DNA of 64,000 nucleotides from Emergomyces orientalis. Lineage: Eukaryota > Ascomycota > Eurotiomycetes > Onygenales > Ajellomycetaceae. Position numbers and translations under genes: made by a program. This document shows, one piece after another, positions 11,121 to 24,378 of the stretch. Under the pieces are notes generated by a model. It did not search any database, was not told where the DNA came from, and saw only the letters and a list, made by a program, of their open reading frames with translations. Each line of letters begins with the position of its first letter. Position 1 is the stretch's first letter. The stretch covers positions 434,001 through 498,000 of the forward strand of contig MOWL01000048.1 of NCBI GenBank assembly GCA_002110485.1, read 5' to 3'.

Positions 11121-13191
11121 GTAAGTTGCTGTTTGATGGCGTTTCAAGTTGCATCTCAAATTTGACCGAACATCAGGCCGTGTGGTTCGTTGAGATTGAA
11201 ATTAAGAGACACAATCCTGGGCTAAGTGAACCTAGAAATTGTGGAGAGAAGAGTAATTTTTACAAATTTCGCTCATTCAACAGTGTCAAAATGGTCAAGG
11301 TTTCCAGAGATAGGGGGGTCGAGTGTAATGTGCATCATTCAAATATCCCCCTGGTCCCATTTCTAATATACGCCGCGTTCACACCTTCGACACCCCCTGG
11401 CGAATCTGATTATATCCCATATCCAAAGAGACAGAAAAATCACAGAAATATATATTTCCATGGTAACCTGCTTCTCCTCCCTAACAGTGCTAACGCCCTC
11501 GGCCCCCTTCATTATAATGGTCAGTTCCCTAACCAGTTCAGTTGATCCTGTGGTTACCTCCCCCCCAAGTCCAGGCTAGGCGCTAAGGCATTGATCTCCT
11601 TGCAGCCCGAGTCCATCCGTAAATTTGAAGAGAGCCGTATGTGTTGCACCAAATCGATATATTCTATTTAAGGCCGAGCAGCCAGTTCCGTCTAGATAAC
11701 ATTTTGCGGTTGCTTCTAGAAAATGTTTTGATTGTCGCGGAACATTGCATAGCGAAGATGTTACTTCAACTTTTTCTGGGCATGCAGACGGCTGCCAGCA
11801 TGGATAACGAACTGGGCGTTTTATTTTTGAAGATTCGCTACAGCCGTTGGCCGGTTGTCAGTGAAGCAAAAAGTTGGTTGAATTAGCAAATGGTAAGAAT
11901 AATACTACGTGCGATTGACCCTTGATAGGCGCATATTTCTATGTTTCCTCCAAGGGCTTGTACTCCCAACGTCTGGAAGCGTAAATATTATGGATATTCA
12001 CTAAGTGTTGTTCGAAGAAAAACTCGAACGAAGGTGCAGGGTAAACTCGTTGGGCGTCTACTCATAATCCCTTCTTTTTCTCGTTTCGCCCTCGTTGTTG
12101 TCCCTCCACAAGGAACGTGTGAGGGCGGGGATTCGAGAAAACGATATGGTGAGCTGTTAATTTTTAGGGTTCCCATTGCAAAATAAAGATGAACAACGAC
12201 GGCATTTCGCTATTGATTGATTGGTTGGTTTTTTAGGTTTAGGGTCACCTTCGAACACCCCTCAGATATCTCATCGTTTCAAAGAACTTTCAGTACTCCG
12301 GATCTCTGAGGTGAGAAAACAAACATGTCCCAAGTTGATGGGAAGTGTTGGGGTGTAAATGTAACGGGGAGGAAGATTCCATCAAACAACATCGTATTCC
12401 CCATTCTATTTTCTTTTCATTGGCCAATTCACAGCTAACTGCAAGTTAACGCCAAATCCTCGCTTATCATTTCGTCATAAAAAAGCAAACATAACTCCAC
12501 CAAAACAAAATTAAGGCCTCGATAGCTTCTGAGGAGAACCGCCAAATAGCGACAGCTGCCTGATTGGCTGCGAGTGGTATGCGGCGCCTTGCCATTGGAC
12601 GAAGCTTTCTCCGAATATGAGGTCGCGATGGGCGACGGAGCTCTGGATCTACAGTGTATCTGGCGCTCTTCGGCGATGATGACATGCCTAGCAGGGCTAG
12701 CATGCAACTAGTTGGAAGGGTTTGATCTGGTACTGTTTCCTTGCTTTTTTTTCCCTGTTTTGGCTATGAAGTTCGGTTCTTCACCCCACATCTGTCTCTT
12801 TTTTCAGCTTTGAAAAAGTGGTTTAGGCTGCGCCACGTTTTTGATATTCGCGAACCTGGTAATTTTGGATACGGGTTCTGTTTGGAGTGGTGGTTGGGCC
12901 CGAGATAAATACACGTGGGAGGTGGGAGGAGCACCATTGATTTGGAGGAATCTGTCCTGTGGACAAACTCTCAGCGCTTGTGTTTCGACAATAAGTTTGT
13001 ATAAGCAGCTTTGTGCTCGGAACACTATGGTACTTTACTCCGCAAGTATCACCACCCGTTATACCTTGGGCATTTTTTACTGCCATGCCACGGACTGCAC
13101 CCGATCGATGATTTGGGCAATCGACGCTAAATAGTCCAATGCATTTATTGCATAATCCACCTGGTATAGTTAATCATATAAAATCATTCAG
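11121..13191. other. intergenic with possible coding remnants
   Basis: No intact gene. A TTTTTTCAG acceptor-like site at 12801-12807 precedes a short protein-like frame (reading LRHVFDIREPGNFGYGF near 12829) that stops after about 30 codons. I could not assign it to a family. Confidence 0.25.
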
Positions 13192-13368
13192 GGCAAGTCG
13201 ATTTGGAACAAAAACATCTTTGATGTCAAAATTACTGATGCTGAAACAGATCGTCTTATTATTGTATCAACGGAGTCTGGCGCAAGACGGAGACATATGC
13301 GGAGTTATCACATCAAGCGGGATGTCGAACAGGGAGGAAGTTGCATATCCCATTTTCGCCTCCACTGA
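13192..13368 (+). pseudogene. unidentified exon-like fragment
   Basis: A frame of about 58 codons following an AG acceptor-like site, with balanced composition (for example NIFDVKITDAETDRLIIVST). Further short protein-like pieces follow to about 13730 in shifting frames (for example ELFDDLEEKLRTQGRLGGPL). Together they suggest a broken multi-exon gene, but I cannot name it and chance is not excluded. Confidence 0.2.
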
Positions 13369-14712
13369 TGCAAACGTGTCAATCACCTTGAGGGAGGCAA
13401 AGATAGAGAACATAGCATTTATTTGTTGTTTGCAGCATCCATGGAGTATGAGCGATCAATTCCATCAATACCAAAGCTCCCTGCGGAAGAGGCGGGACCA
13501 ACCCCCAACCCAGGGGTTTAGGAGGCGCTATCATGTCACTAAGACCAGGCAGCGGGATACGCCAGACATCCCTACCCATCTTTCAAGCCTCAGGACGGCT
13601 TATTGACGAGAGAGCTGTTTGACGATCTGGAGGAAAAGCTGAGGACCCAAGGCAGGCTGGGAGGACCCCTCTGGGGAGCTATCCACAGCCAAACCAAAAA
13701 GCTTGCCTATCCCAGTTTCAGGAAATAATAAGAATGATAGTAATGTAATGGTAACTGCAGGACGTGTGAGTGGAGAGAAAATGGGATTTGGAAATAATGT
13801 GGTGACCGAGATATTTAATTGAAGCCCATTATTATCTTATCTAACATAGTTCAGAAGAATAACTCTGTGGTTCCCAGCGTTTAGGTCCAGGAGGCATTCT
13901 TCGCTACCAATCAAACAAGGCGATCAAACAATTGACGATCACAGATCTCCAGACCATATGTAGAATTAATTTTTCACGTTTGCCAGCAGTTTTATGCCAT
14001 GTGTTTTTTATTTGCTGATGAATGATCACATATTATTGATAGCGTGTATTGATACCGTATGCAAGCAACTTGCGTGTCCAAGACATTTCTTTCCGTCTTC
14101 CAACTGCAGTCTGCAACAACCTCAAATCTCACCCCTCGGCGAAGACTAACAAACTAACATAACTACACTTCTTCTCTCCTCTCCTCTCCTCTCCTCTTCA
14201 TTTCTCCCCATCCTCCTCCTCCTCTCCCTTATCTGTTCCGTCTGTCGTTATTGAATCAATGCATCATATACACCGTGCCACTTGATGACACGACACATCC
14301 CGCAGACAGCTCATCCATCTTGCTCACCACTGCCCCTCTGATCTGCTGTGTTACTGGACGCCATTTGATCAGTGACAGGCCCGCTTGCTTTCGGCATGGC
14401 ATCTCAGCCAGCCAGCCTCCTGCTAATCGGCTGATCTGGATGAGCTAGCAGCAATAGCGCGATTCGATAACTCGTTCTCCAGACGACAGCTCATCCTGAA
14501 GGCTGAGAGCGGCTTTGCATAGACAGGTTTTAAGCTTGGCTCCGGGGAAGCCTGTTTCTGCTTCTATCAATCTGTGTATCAATCAACCTCCAATCAGTGA
14601 TCCCCCTCGGCTGCACCTGTCCTCTGTTTCCCCCCCAATCTGGATTTGCCCGAGATCCCGTTATCTTGGGTTTCTATATTAGTTTGGACTCCTTGCTACA
14701 TCTGTTACCAAC
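13369..14712. other. upstream region of PH-LRR gene
   Basis: Contains the broken pieces mentioned for 13192-13368 and a long leader with a (CTCCT)n pyrimidine tract (14170-14225), typical of a fungal promoter/5' UTR for the gene starting at 14713. Confidence 0.35.
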
Positions 14713-17700
14713 ATGGCGGAGAGACCTAAAATTAATCATAATAATCATAATAAAACCCAGCGGAGAAAGAGTTTAAGCATATTTGGTCCAACTGGATTAT
14801 TGGGCTCTGGCTTTGCTGGTCGAGCCAGAAGCCCCCACGGACACGATCGATCTGTTTCCGATGGCTTGTATTGGGCGACACACCGCTCCGATTCGCAGCC
14901 GCTAAAGGAGAAGCAAAGGTCGTGGAAGAACAGCGGGCGGCCCTACAGTAGTAGCTCCCTGTTTGTGACGGTTAGTTGCACCACATCCCAATTTGCCACA
15001 AAAATCCTTCTGCGTTCCCTTTGAGCACAAATATTCGCATGTCGTCCAACGTTTTATGAAACGACGTACTTTTTTGACTTCTACTGGAATGGGCATGTTG
15101 TTCCACCAATTATGGTTTTGGGATATCTAGGTTTTGCTCTCGGTCCCTAATTTCTCTGACCTTATACAGGAACCCCTCACCTCCCAATCCGCCGATGAGC
15201 CCTCGAATTCGCGGTCGAAATCTGCTCAGAAATCCATGCGAAAATCCGTGTTTGGGTCCTTGCGCTCGCTGGGCTCAATCGATGACGACCAGCGCTCGAC
15301 AAGAGCTCGTTCCAAAGCGTCATCTGGCGATGAAGAAGATCTCGCTACAAGCTTGGCCACCCTGAAATCCCTCCTAGGCAACCAAGTCTTGCACCATGGC
15401 GAAGTTCAAACAACAGGTGGCATGTGGCGGAAGAGGAGCCAATACCTGGTGCTGACGGATACACATTTGGTACGGTTCAAAAGCCAGTCAAAAGCGGCAG
15501 AAGTATTTCCCTCAATCCCGGCTTCGTGGGGTCGAAATTCTATGGCTTCAACGTCCACGAATAGGCAATCAATGGTCTCGATTGCTTCCCTTCACGACCC
15601 TCAGATGGCAACCTATTCGGACCTTGCCTCGGGAATACCTTTGAGCTCTATAGTGGCAGTCTACAAGCTTGACGATGGACGACCTTACTTTTCAATTGAG
15701 GTCTGTCATATGGACGAGCGATCTCCCAAACCATCGTCCTTACAGTTGCAGCTCAATGACCCGGAAGAATCTGGATTATGGCTAGCGGGTATCCGCGTCG
15801 CAGCAGAGCAAGCCCGAGCTATAGATCCTCCTATGTTCGACCAAAAGTCTGTGGAATACGTTGCCAGAGCTCTCGAACTTGAACGAGACTACGACCCAGA
15901 TTGCTTCCGAATGTACAAAGTCGTGCAACGCGTGTCTGCCAAGTCTGGTGGTAGATCATCGAATGACGATCTCGCGAAGCTCACTTCGAATGTGTGTTAT
16001 CTAGCCATTGGCGTCCATAAGATACACCTAATACCTCTACCAAAGTCATCCAATAGAGGTTCCGTCGCCTCTCTAACCGAGTTGGATATGAATATGTCAT
16101 TTGGGTTTATGACGTTGACATCCTTGTCGATGCAACGAGGCGATGATGCCTTTCAGCTAGTGTTCCGGTATGTTCTCTTTTATCATGTTGTTCGTAGCTT
16201 TTTCGCCGCTGCTCCCTTTTCGTAGTTTGCGCTAACGTTCTCCTAGTGCCCCCCTCCGCCATCCTTTCGGTTTGCACCTTTCGTCATCATTCTCGAGTGA
16301 GATCGCCGTTCTCATACAGCAGAGAGCAGAATGGCTAAGGCCCGAATGGCTTCAACAACCGTTTGTCTTCAATGTCCCTCAGCATGTAGAAGATCAGGTC
16401 GCTCCGTTAATGTACGTAGACCAAGATTATGGCGGGTTCGACCGCACTCTTACTGCTTATTGCGCCGCCTACGATATCGACACATCAAATATACGTTATA
16501 CAATTGATTATGCCTGTGATGATGCTCCGTGCTTCCGTTTACTACAGCCTGCGAACGGCAAGGATCGCCGCAAATATTCCGCTTTGGAGCTTCTTGCGGT
16601 TATGCGTGCGCTACGGTATAATGAGTCCTTCGTTACGATCTCCTTCATGGATATCAATTTAGATGTTCTACATAGCGTACGCGACCCTTGTGGAATTGAT
16701 ATTGATGCGGCGACAACCCGTTCCAACATGGCTATTCGATTACCCGGCCAAGAAAAGATGTCTATCTTGTCTCAGGAAATTCGTGCCATTACTCTGAAGA
16801 ATAAACGCCTTCGAAGACTAGATTTCTCGTTTTGTCTAACAAGACAACCTACCTGGAGCAAAGGGATGCTTGATCCAGGCTGCGGAATTCCGGAAGCAAT
16901 ATTCCCCCTTTGCCGACGCCAGCTAACGAACGTGGATTGGATTGTACTGAACGGAATTAAGCTTGGCGACTCGGATTTGGATTATCTAGTTGATGCTGCG
17001 TCACAGAAATCCTCCCACCTTCGCGCCCTTGAGGTCAGCCATTGTGGCCTATCGATCCATGACCTAGACCTCATTCTTTCCACAATCACTGCTCAGGAGA
17101 ACACGCTAGAATCCGTTGATATCTCCGGTGTTCAAGGTAGACTGAGCCCTGAGCTATTTCAGCAGCAAATAGGCTACTTTGCACACATCCGGAAGATAAA
17201 CCTTTCACACATCTCAAGGACAACAGGACCAGAACCGCTTATTGCGCCGGAAACACTACTAAACTGGCGACTGGAGGAGTTGTCCCTGAGCCACACAGCG
17301 GTTAATGAACAAACTGTGGACTCGATCGCAGCATACCTAGCAAGCCCTAAATCCAGCACACTTCGGAATTTGAAACTCGACCAGTGTGGCCTTACTGGAA
17401 GAGACGTTGCTGTATTTCTCCATTCCATGACGGATGATTCAGGGAAACCACGAAACATCCATATCCACGTCAGTGAGAATCGCCTTCATATCGACTACTC
17501 ACTGCTAGTCACTGCGATTGAAAAAAATAAAACCCCAACTCATCTTACGATGAGAATGATGGAATTTCAAAAAGAAGACCACTTCCGTCAATTGGTTGAT
17601 GCTGTACGGAAAAACACGACATTAAAGTATCTTGATATATCGAAGGCGTCCTTGCCATACGATGCTGGTCCGGAAACGTGCAAGGCGCTCCAACTGATGT

Positions 17701-18995
17701 TCGAGGAAAATACTACGATCGAGGAATTGGATATCAGCGGTGAATATGCCCACCTAGACGTTGCTAGGTTTGGTATTGGTTTAAACCTCGCCTTGACTGG
17801 ACTAAAGAAGAATACTTCGCTGAGGGTATTGAAGATTGAACATCAAAGACTAGGCCTTCAAGGGGCTAATACACTTGCTTCCGTGTTGGAAGAAAATGAA
17901 ACCCTGCTCGAAGTTTACTGTGATAATAATGAAATTAACCTCCAGTCCTTTACAGTACTGGTCAACGGCCTACAAAAAAATAAGAAGCTTCTACACCTTC
18001 CCTCCATGGTACGTGATAGAGAGCAATGCCTGGAACGAGTTCGTCGTGAAATCGAATCCGTGAGCCAGAATGCCTCAACTTCCGGAGGGTCTAAATCAAG
18101 CACTATCCGCAAAACTCTCCAGGCGGCCGTTTCTGGTGGAGGTACGAGCTCGGGTAGCAAGTTGACAAAAGCAGCACCTGCATCAGTACAACAGGGGAAT
18201 CCTCATGCGGCCACATTCTCATCGCCATTAGCCTCCTCTGCACCCATTCTAGCTAGCTCAACCACCCCACCACATTTCATGCGGCATGACGTGCAAGCGG
18301 TGCTTCAATCGCTAGGCCAGAGATGGGATATTGAAGTACAACGGCTCCAACGGTATTTAGTACGAAACTACAATTTGGCCCACGGCCTTGTCGATGAATA
18401 TGGCAACGGCACCGATGACGATGCGATGAGCGACGGTCGGCCAGCAACGGCAGCCAGTCTTGGTACATTCCTCAACCAACTCTCGTTGGAAGAAGCCAAT
18501 CCAACCCGAAACGAGGAATCACATGCTGCAGAGCAAAATAACAAGCCTGAAGACGACAACGATGACGAAAACCTTACCATCCAAAGCATCAAAACTGATA
18601 AACATTCCTCCAAAGATAAAAAACCATCCAAACCCGACGCCTCTCTTACCCACTCTTCGCGCCCGCCCCTCCTTAAATACCACACCTCTGGCGGCCTACA
18701 AACACCTTCCGCAAATCTTGCAGTTCCGACCCCGTCCCTCCCGCGCCTGGTCATTCCAGGAACCGCAGGCAACAGTATCCGCACGAGTAAGAGCAACAGT
18801 AACTTAAGCGCCAGCACAACCGCAAGTGCATCAACCGGCACAGGCACCCGGTTATCCGAAACTGCTTCCTCGCTACGCGGATTACTCATGGCGCGATCCA
18901 CGGAGCGACGGGAGCCGAAGAAAGATAATGGACCTATCCTGACCCTTAGCCAGCCGCCTAGGCTTGATTGGAGGCTACCTAATTTGGAAACCTGA
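14713..18995 (+). CDS. large PH-like and leucine-rich-repeat protein
   Basis: Three exons (14713-14970, 15170-16167, 16247-18995) join in phase to 1334 residues. The N-terminus is Ser/Arg-rich and basic. Residues about 160-320 (HHGEVQTTGGMWRKRSQYLVL to WLAGIRVAAEQ) look like a pleckstrin-homology fold split by a Ser-rich insert. A further globular region follows. From about residue 590 come ribonuclease-inhibitor-type leucine-rich repeats (RRLDFSFCLT, SHLRALEVSHCGLS, TLRNLKLDQCGLT, LRVLKIEHQRLG). The last 280 residues are Ser/Thr/Ala/Pro-rich, low complexity. The order PH then LRR recalls CARMIL-type actin regulators, but I see no proof of orthology; many Pezizomycotina have an uncharacterised protein of this layout. 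It probably acts at membranes or the cortex, by inference from the PH-like domain. Confidence 0.8.
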
Positions 18996-20924
18996 AATAT
19001 ATATATTTTTTTTCTATTTCCCTTTTGCCATTTTCTACTCGCTGCATTTCTTTCGTTTTCTACTTGGTCTTTTTTTGTTGTTCTTCTTTTCTTTCTGTTT
19101 TAGCGATTCTTTTCTAGGGCTGGTGCTCCCGGGCGGACGGGCGTGTTTTGTTTTGATATTGTTTCCATGTTCGCCCACAATTTTCTTCTTTCTAGTTTAT
19201 TTACTTATGCCATTTCATGTACAGTTCTTTTTTATCTACTAGTTAGGTTCAGGGGCTAACTTACGTTTTATTTCCCTTTCTTCATCTTGCTTTCTTTCCC
19301 CACATTGCGACCCCTCGTCATATACATACATGTCGCTTATACTTTATATACTTAACCATTATGTTCTCTACTAGTTTTTTGTTCCTTCCATCTGATTGAT
19401 TTTTTTTTAAATTTATATCCTTTCCTTCTTTAGGCCTTATAGCAATGGTTTGTGATGGTCGTAGTCATCTAGTTCACGAGAGCGTCGACACCGCCGAGTT
19501 TAATAGGGCGAAAGACAAGTTGTGTTGGAGAGCCCTCGACCGATCAGATTGATGATGGCAAAGTGAAACTAAAGGATGAAAGGGTTAGCAATGAGCCATG
19601 CCCTCAGGGATTCGATGCTCCGATGTATGGCTGAAATACCGATTGTTTGGGAGCTTACCTGATGGCTTTTTGGTTGCAATTTACTTTTGTCCATAAAAAC
19701 GAAAAAATAAAAGAAAAGAGAAAGAAAAAGGAAAAGGAAAAAGGAAATGCTGATAATAACAGTGATAAGTGGAAGCATTTGACTTGTTTTGATCTCTTGT
19801 TTTCTCCCTTTTTTGTCCCCTTTTGCCATTACTGATGGATGGCAGAATTCTGCAGATGATTTGAATTGAATGAATAAGGTCAAGAAAGTGCCCATGAGAG
19901 GCGTTGCGAAGAATAAAATATAAAATATAAATAGAACCATGAATGTGAATATGAATAACCTATTGAGTGATTGAATTCTCAGTTTGATACATTGATAGAT
20001 AAATTGAAATACCTTTTAAAGTGTACAGGTCAAAATGAATCACGGACCACAAAATTGAAAAAATAAATAATAATTTAACAGACTGATTTTATACAGACTA
20101 GTATAGAGATAAATTAGATAGTAATGTTGAAAATCCTTCATGCATCATTCAGATTTCCTCACTTCATGAATATATGTATATCTCTATGTATAGGGAGAGA
20201 CAGAGGAAATGAGACATTATATACTAATAATTAAATGCGAGTGCTCATTGACACAAGACAAGACAAGACATGTCAAGAAAATGAAAATAGAGGTATATAT
20301 GCCTCAAAAACTCCAATCCCCGAGCCTCCAACACCTAGAATAGATGGGACCAAAACCAAAATGATGGTAAGAAAGGAGAAAAGATTTAAAAATGGTTGAA
20401 AATTAAAGATTAACACACAAGCCAACAAACCAAGAAGTCAACAGGCCAACAGGCCAACGGCCAACAAATGACGCAGCCCTGTTAAACAAAAAGAAAATAT
20501 TGAAAAGATAGAAGGGACAAAACCACGACAACACCGGGATATATGCGCATTAGATAAGTAACAAAATGTGTGTACGCCAGGAATATATAATGTAAAAGGA
20601 AAAGCAATTCGATGATTTGGAAAGGGCCGGACGGACGGACGGCCTTCCCACCCACCCCTCAACCCGGTTTCCCGAAGGACGGAAAAGAAAATATATTAAA
20701 ACAAAATGGCTTCCCTGGCTTTCTCCCTTCTCATTGGCTATGAGTCAAGGGAGACACCACATGCAGACAGGCGCACAGGCACGCATTCATACACACACGT
20801 ACAAGCACAAACACGCAAATATTATTAAGAGGGGTAGATCAGTAGATCATCAGGCAGACAGATAGGACAAAAAGTAGAAATAGATAGAAAAACGCCCCCG
20901 CTCTATTTCAATTCATATTTTTAA
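18996..20924. other. convergent 3' intergenic region
   Basis: Lies between the PH-LRR gene (+) and the SUR1-like gene (-). It is T-rich on the left and A-rich on the right, as expected for two 3' UTRs, with a short ACAAG repeat near 20250-20270. No coding region is supported. Confidence 0.35.
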
Positions 20925-22429
20925 TTATTCATTCCGTATGCTACCACCCTTGCGTCCGCCGAGAAGTTCATACGCGGCATCCGCATACCGGCCACCGTTG
21001 CCCGTCTCTTCGTCTCCGCGTCGCTTCGCGGGGCTCTGCCGGCGCAGCCAGCCTGGGAATAGCCGGCCGCCGCGTCGACGTGAAGGTGAAAAGGATGAGG
21101 AGCGTTGTGGGATCGGTGGGTGGGGTGGTGGTGGGGGTGGTCTTCGGGAGAGTGGGGAGTAGCGGTAGCAGCGGGAGGTGTAGAAGAGGAGGCGGCCGTA
21201 TGCCCACCAGAGGCAGACGCCGAGTATGCCGGCGAGGAGGAAACCAGCGGTTGTTAGGAGCATCCAGTGGCTGCCCATCTATTTTGTTCTGTGTTAGTGT
21301 ATGCGGTGGGGAGTTGGATTTAGATGTTTCCACACACCCAGAATATTAATCTCGCATCTCTGCCATGCCAACTGCTGCCCTGGTGATGTGTGAAGAAGCT
21401 CCATGAATGCCGATTATACTCGTCCGGCATGAGGATGCGCACGCGATCGGTCATGGCGGGCTCCGAGAGCATGTATTCCTTCCAGATGACAGAGAGGAAG
21501 AGCGGGCCTGTCGAATACATCACCGTGATGTATGGTAGAGCCCAGTTCTTGTTATACGCCTGCAGCGAGTCAAGGACACGGAGGAAGAAGGGGTGTTGAG
21601 GGATAGCTCCCATGGCGTCGTTGGAGATGCCGGTGGGCGCGGTGCGGCGGACCCAAGCACCGTAGGAGAGGAGAGGATCAAGGCGACGGTTGCAGCCCTG
21701 TAGTAAAAGCATTGAATTAGTTTTAGAATAACTTACAGGCGCAGCTGGCATTTCTTTCCTGCGTGAGCAACTAAAGGGCAATGAACGATAATAAATCCAA
21801 ATCAACATACATCATCTAGGTCAATGTAGGTGCCACCATAATGCGCCAGCACAAAGTATCGAATGGCATCAGCGCGTTGGATGTTGTGCGGGTAGTTTTC
21901 AAAGGTCTCTAGGAACCAAGGATATTCGCTCGCGATGAATTCTCTCGATTTCTCGTCCGTCCAAAGCTAATAAATTCTTCGTTAGCTTCAATTAACTTTT
22001 TCTTTTCTTTTTCACAAATTTAAGGCATCTCCATGGGCAGCTCAGCTGCCTTGAATGTTGGCCACGCCAATGACCGAGACACACCACACCCAGTTTATAT
22101 ATATATTTAAGCTTTTTTTAATTTTTATTATTTAATTTTTAAAAACGCACCTTGTATTCGTAGTCGGTATGGAGCTTGACACAGCTCTGTTGAGCATCCT
22201 GCCACATAGCAGGAATTGAATCATTCTTATATGTCTGATGGATGATCTTGGGGATAATTTGCGGACGGGACTCGATTAAGCTCGAATTGGGCGAAGGCAG
22301 GTCAGAACGGCGAATTGCGTCGGCCGAGGCATCTTCGATGAGGAGAGTTAGGAGCGTGAAGACGCTGCGCACGAGGAACGCGACGATGAAGAAGTTGACG
22401 ATGATGAATATGAGATAGCCTCTCCGCAT
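20925..22429 (-). CDS. SUR1: SUR1/CSG1-type mannosyltransferase (MIPC synthase catalytic subunit)
   Basis: Four exons, 22429-22151, 21966-21811, 21697-21338 and 21278-20925, all in phase 0, give 382 residues, the length expected for this family. A signal-anchor helix lies at residues about 5-26 and a second membrane helix near 270-292. The glycosyltransferase sugar-binding region shows IPKIIHQTYK, IQRADAIRYFVLAHYGG and a DLD (DxD) motif at residues 142-144, just before exon 2 ends. These features are those of yeast Sur1/Csh1, Golgi enzymes that transfer mannose from GDP-mannose to inositolphosphoceramide. The C-terminal tail is Pro/Arg-rich and low complexity. Some fungal relatives are annotated only as DXD glycosyltransferases, so the exact acceptor is inferred. 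An 18-base G run lies about 80 bases upstream of the ATG. Confidence 0.85.
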
Positions 22430-22507
22430 TGTTGAGATTTTTTGGGTTTTTTAAACACCACCCGGGTAAGGAGGTGGGTGAGAGTTGGGAAGGGAGCGCG
22501 CGCAAAA

Positions 22508-22525
22508 GGGGGGGGGGGGGGGGGG
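22508..22525. repeat. poly-G tract (18 bases) in SUR1-like promoter/leader
   Basis: Uninterrupted run of 18 G on the plus strand (C on the gene's sense strand), about 80 bases before the start codon. Homopolymers of this length are mutable and may also be assembly-sensitive. Confidence 0.9.
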
Positions 22526-24350
22526 AGGACGGGAAAAGCTCGATTTCTTGCCCCCCAAAGCCAAGAAGGAGAAGGGAATTTATAGAGACAAGAAATGCAG
22601 CAATTCGACCGAGGCGTCGAGAAGGCGAGTTGAGTGAATTGGCGGATTTCCTCTCTTCGCACGGTTGAGAATTTGTGTGAAGCTGTGGTTGGGAGGAGGC
22701 GGCGAGGAGGATGTTTGTTGAGGTTAAGAGGAGAGTTTGGTGCCGTTAGACTGAACGACGCTAAACCCCTGTTCGGTTCTTAGATCAGCACCACAAACGA
22801 AGGGATCGTTCGCTGGGTGGAGAAGGGGAAGAGGGGGGAAGGAAGTGGTTGCGAGGGGACGCGAACAAGGGAAATCGCCACGAGATATTATAACTAAAGG
22901 TTGAGGATTACGAAAAAGGATGCCGAAGGAAGGGAAGTGGCACGCAGGCCAAAGGAAGGATACTTGATTAAATGCAAGGTTGACGAGAAAGGAGTGTAAA
23001 ATGATTCAAGAGACCGAGGAGATGACGACGGGGTTTTGCTTAGGTCGAGGACGGGTTTGGTGAAAAGCAAAGCCAAGACGAATGAGTGACGGGGTGTTTT
23101 CAGGGGGATGAGGAAGCTAAAATATTTTAAACCCAAATCAAAAAATAAAAAATAAAAAATAGCATAAAAGGAGCGGACGAATAGAATTAGGCGGGTGAAA
23201 CAGAAACTAGATCTTTGTTGGTGGAAGGGGTAAATAAAAAGAGAAGAACCAAAAGATTATGTACTATGCACTGGAGGCGTTGGGACCGGGGAAACCAAAG
23301 GAGTGACAGTTTATTGAGCACACGAACTAAACTGGAAGAGGAAGAGGAAGAAAAAGGAAGCAGAATTGGGGCTCAAAATGTCCAGCAGCTGGGCATAATT
23401 ATCGAGGGGCTTCGGACTGTGGAGAAGTCCTCGACCAGAAAGCAGGCGGTTGGTTGGCTGGGATGAAATTTTTTAATGGCTGAGATTCTGGAGACTGGAG
23501 GCTGGAGACATGGAGCCACAACCCGTTTATTAGGTTCATTCAATTTCTTAGGTTTTTAGGCTTCCTTCGGTGTGTTTTAGTTGCTTGGGTCGAGCGGGTT
23601 TGGGTTAGGCTGGGGCCAGTTAGCGTTGCGGAAATAAACGAAGAGGCAGATTCTCGAGGGAAAAGAACAAGATCCTCGAAGTTGTGAAAATGGCTGTTAT
23701 GTATGGATATTTTCAGCAGCCCTTGGAATTAATATTTTATCAGGTTGTGTGCTTCTGGAATCGACTCAACTCGTTCAGCGTCGCGTATGTGGTAGGGTGG
23801 AAATAACATCACAGAAATTAATATTAAAAAAAAGTGGATAAAATGCACAAGAAAAAGAAAAAAAAAAGTGGGAGGCTCCGCTCAATGGATTGACACTTTC
23901 TTTCCAGCTGCAGGTCAAAAATGAATGGGCCCGGAACTAAAAAAGTAAAAACAGGACAGCTTTGGTGCTAGGGTTAAACCTTGGGACGAGCCAGCATTCG
24001 GGATTCGAAATACACAAGAATGCAAGCCCAAAAAAGCCCGCCAAACGGCGGCAAAACAACTGTGGAGCCGGAGTAAACTTACACTGGCGAGTGAGAAAGC
24101 AAAGGAAAAAGAATCAAGAGTTTAAGCTCCAAGGGAGAGATGGAGGTTAAAACGTGGAAGACAGCTTGAGTTTGCAGGGTTATGCATGCTAGGCGAAGGT
24201 AAATTAAAAGTCAAAAGACAAAAGGCAAATAAGGAGTGAGGTCTGAGGTATGATATTGAATAGACCACTCAACCTCCCCCCCCAGCAGAGCCAAGCAGAC
24301 AATGATAACTAACTACCTGCGTTGACCAGGATATTTGGCTGAAATGACAG

Positions 24351-24378
24351 ACATTGACGTTGACATTTGACGTTGAAT
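24351..24378. repeat. TTGACGTTGA word cluster
   Basis: Two close copies of a TTGACGTTGA word separated by CATT. Each holds a TGACGT core like an ATF/CREB half-site. The reverse complement (AACGTCAA) is repeated again at 55461-55520. Confidence 0.4.

Noticed and set aside
18368..18901. 177-codon minus-strand frame
   Set aside because: Antisense to the Ser/Thr-rich tail of the PH-LRR gene; composition mirrors the sense codons.
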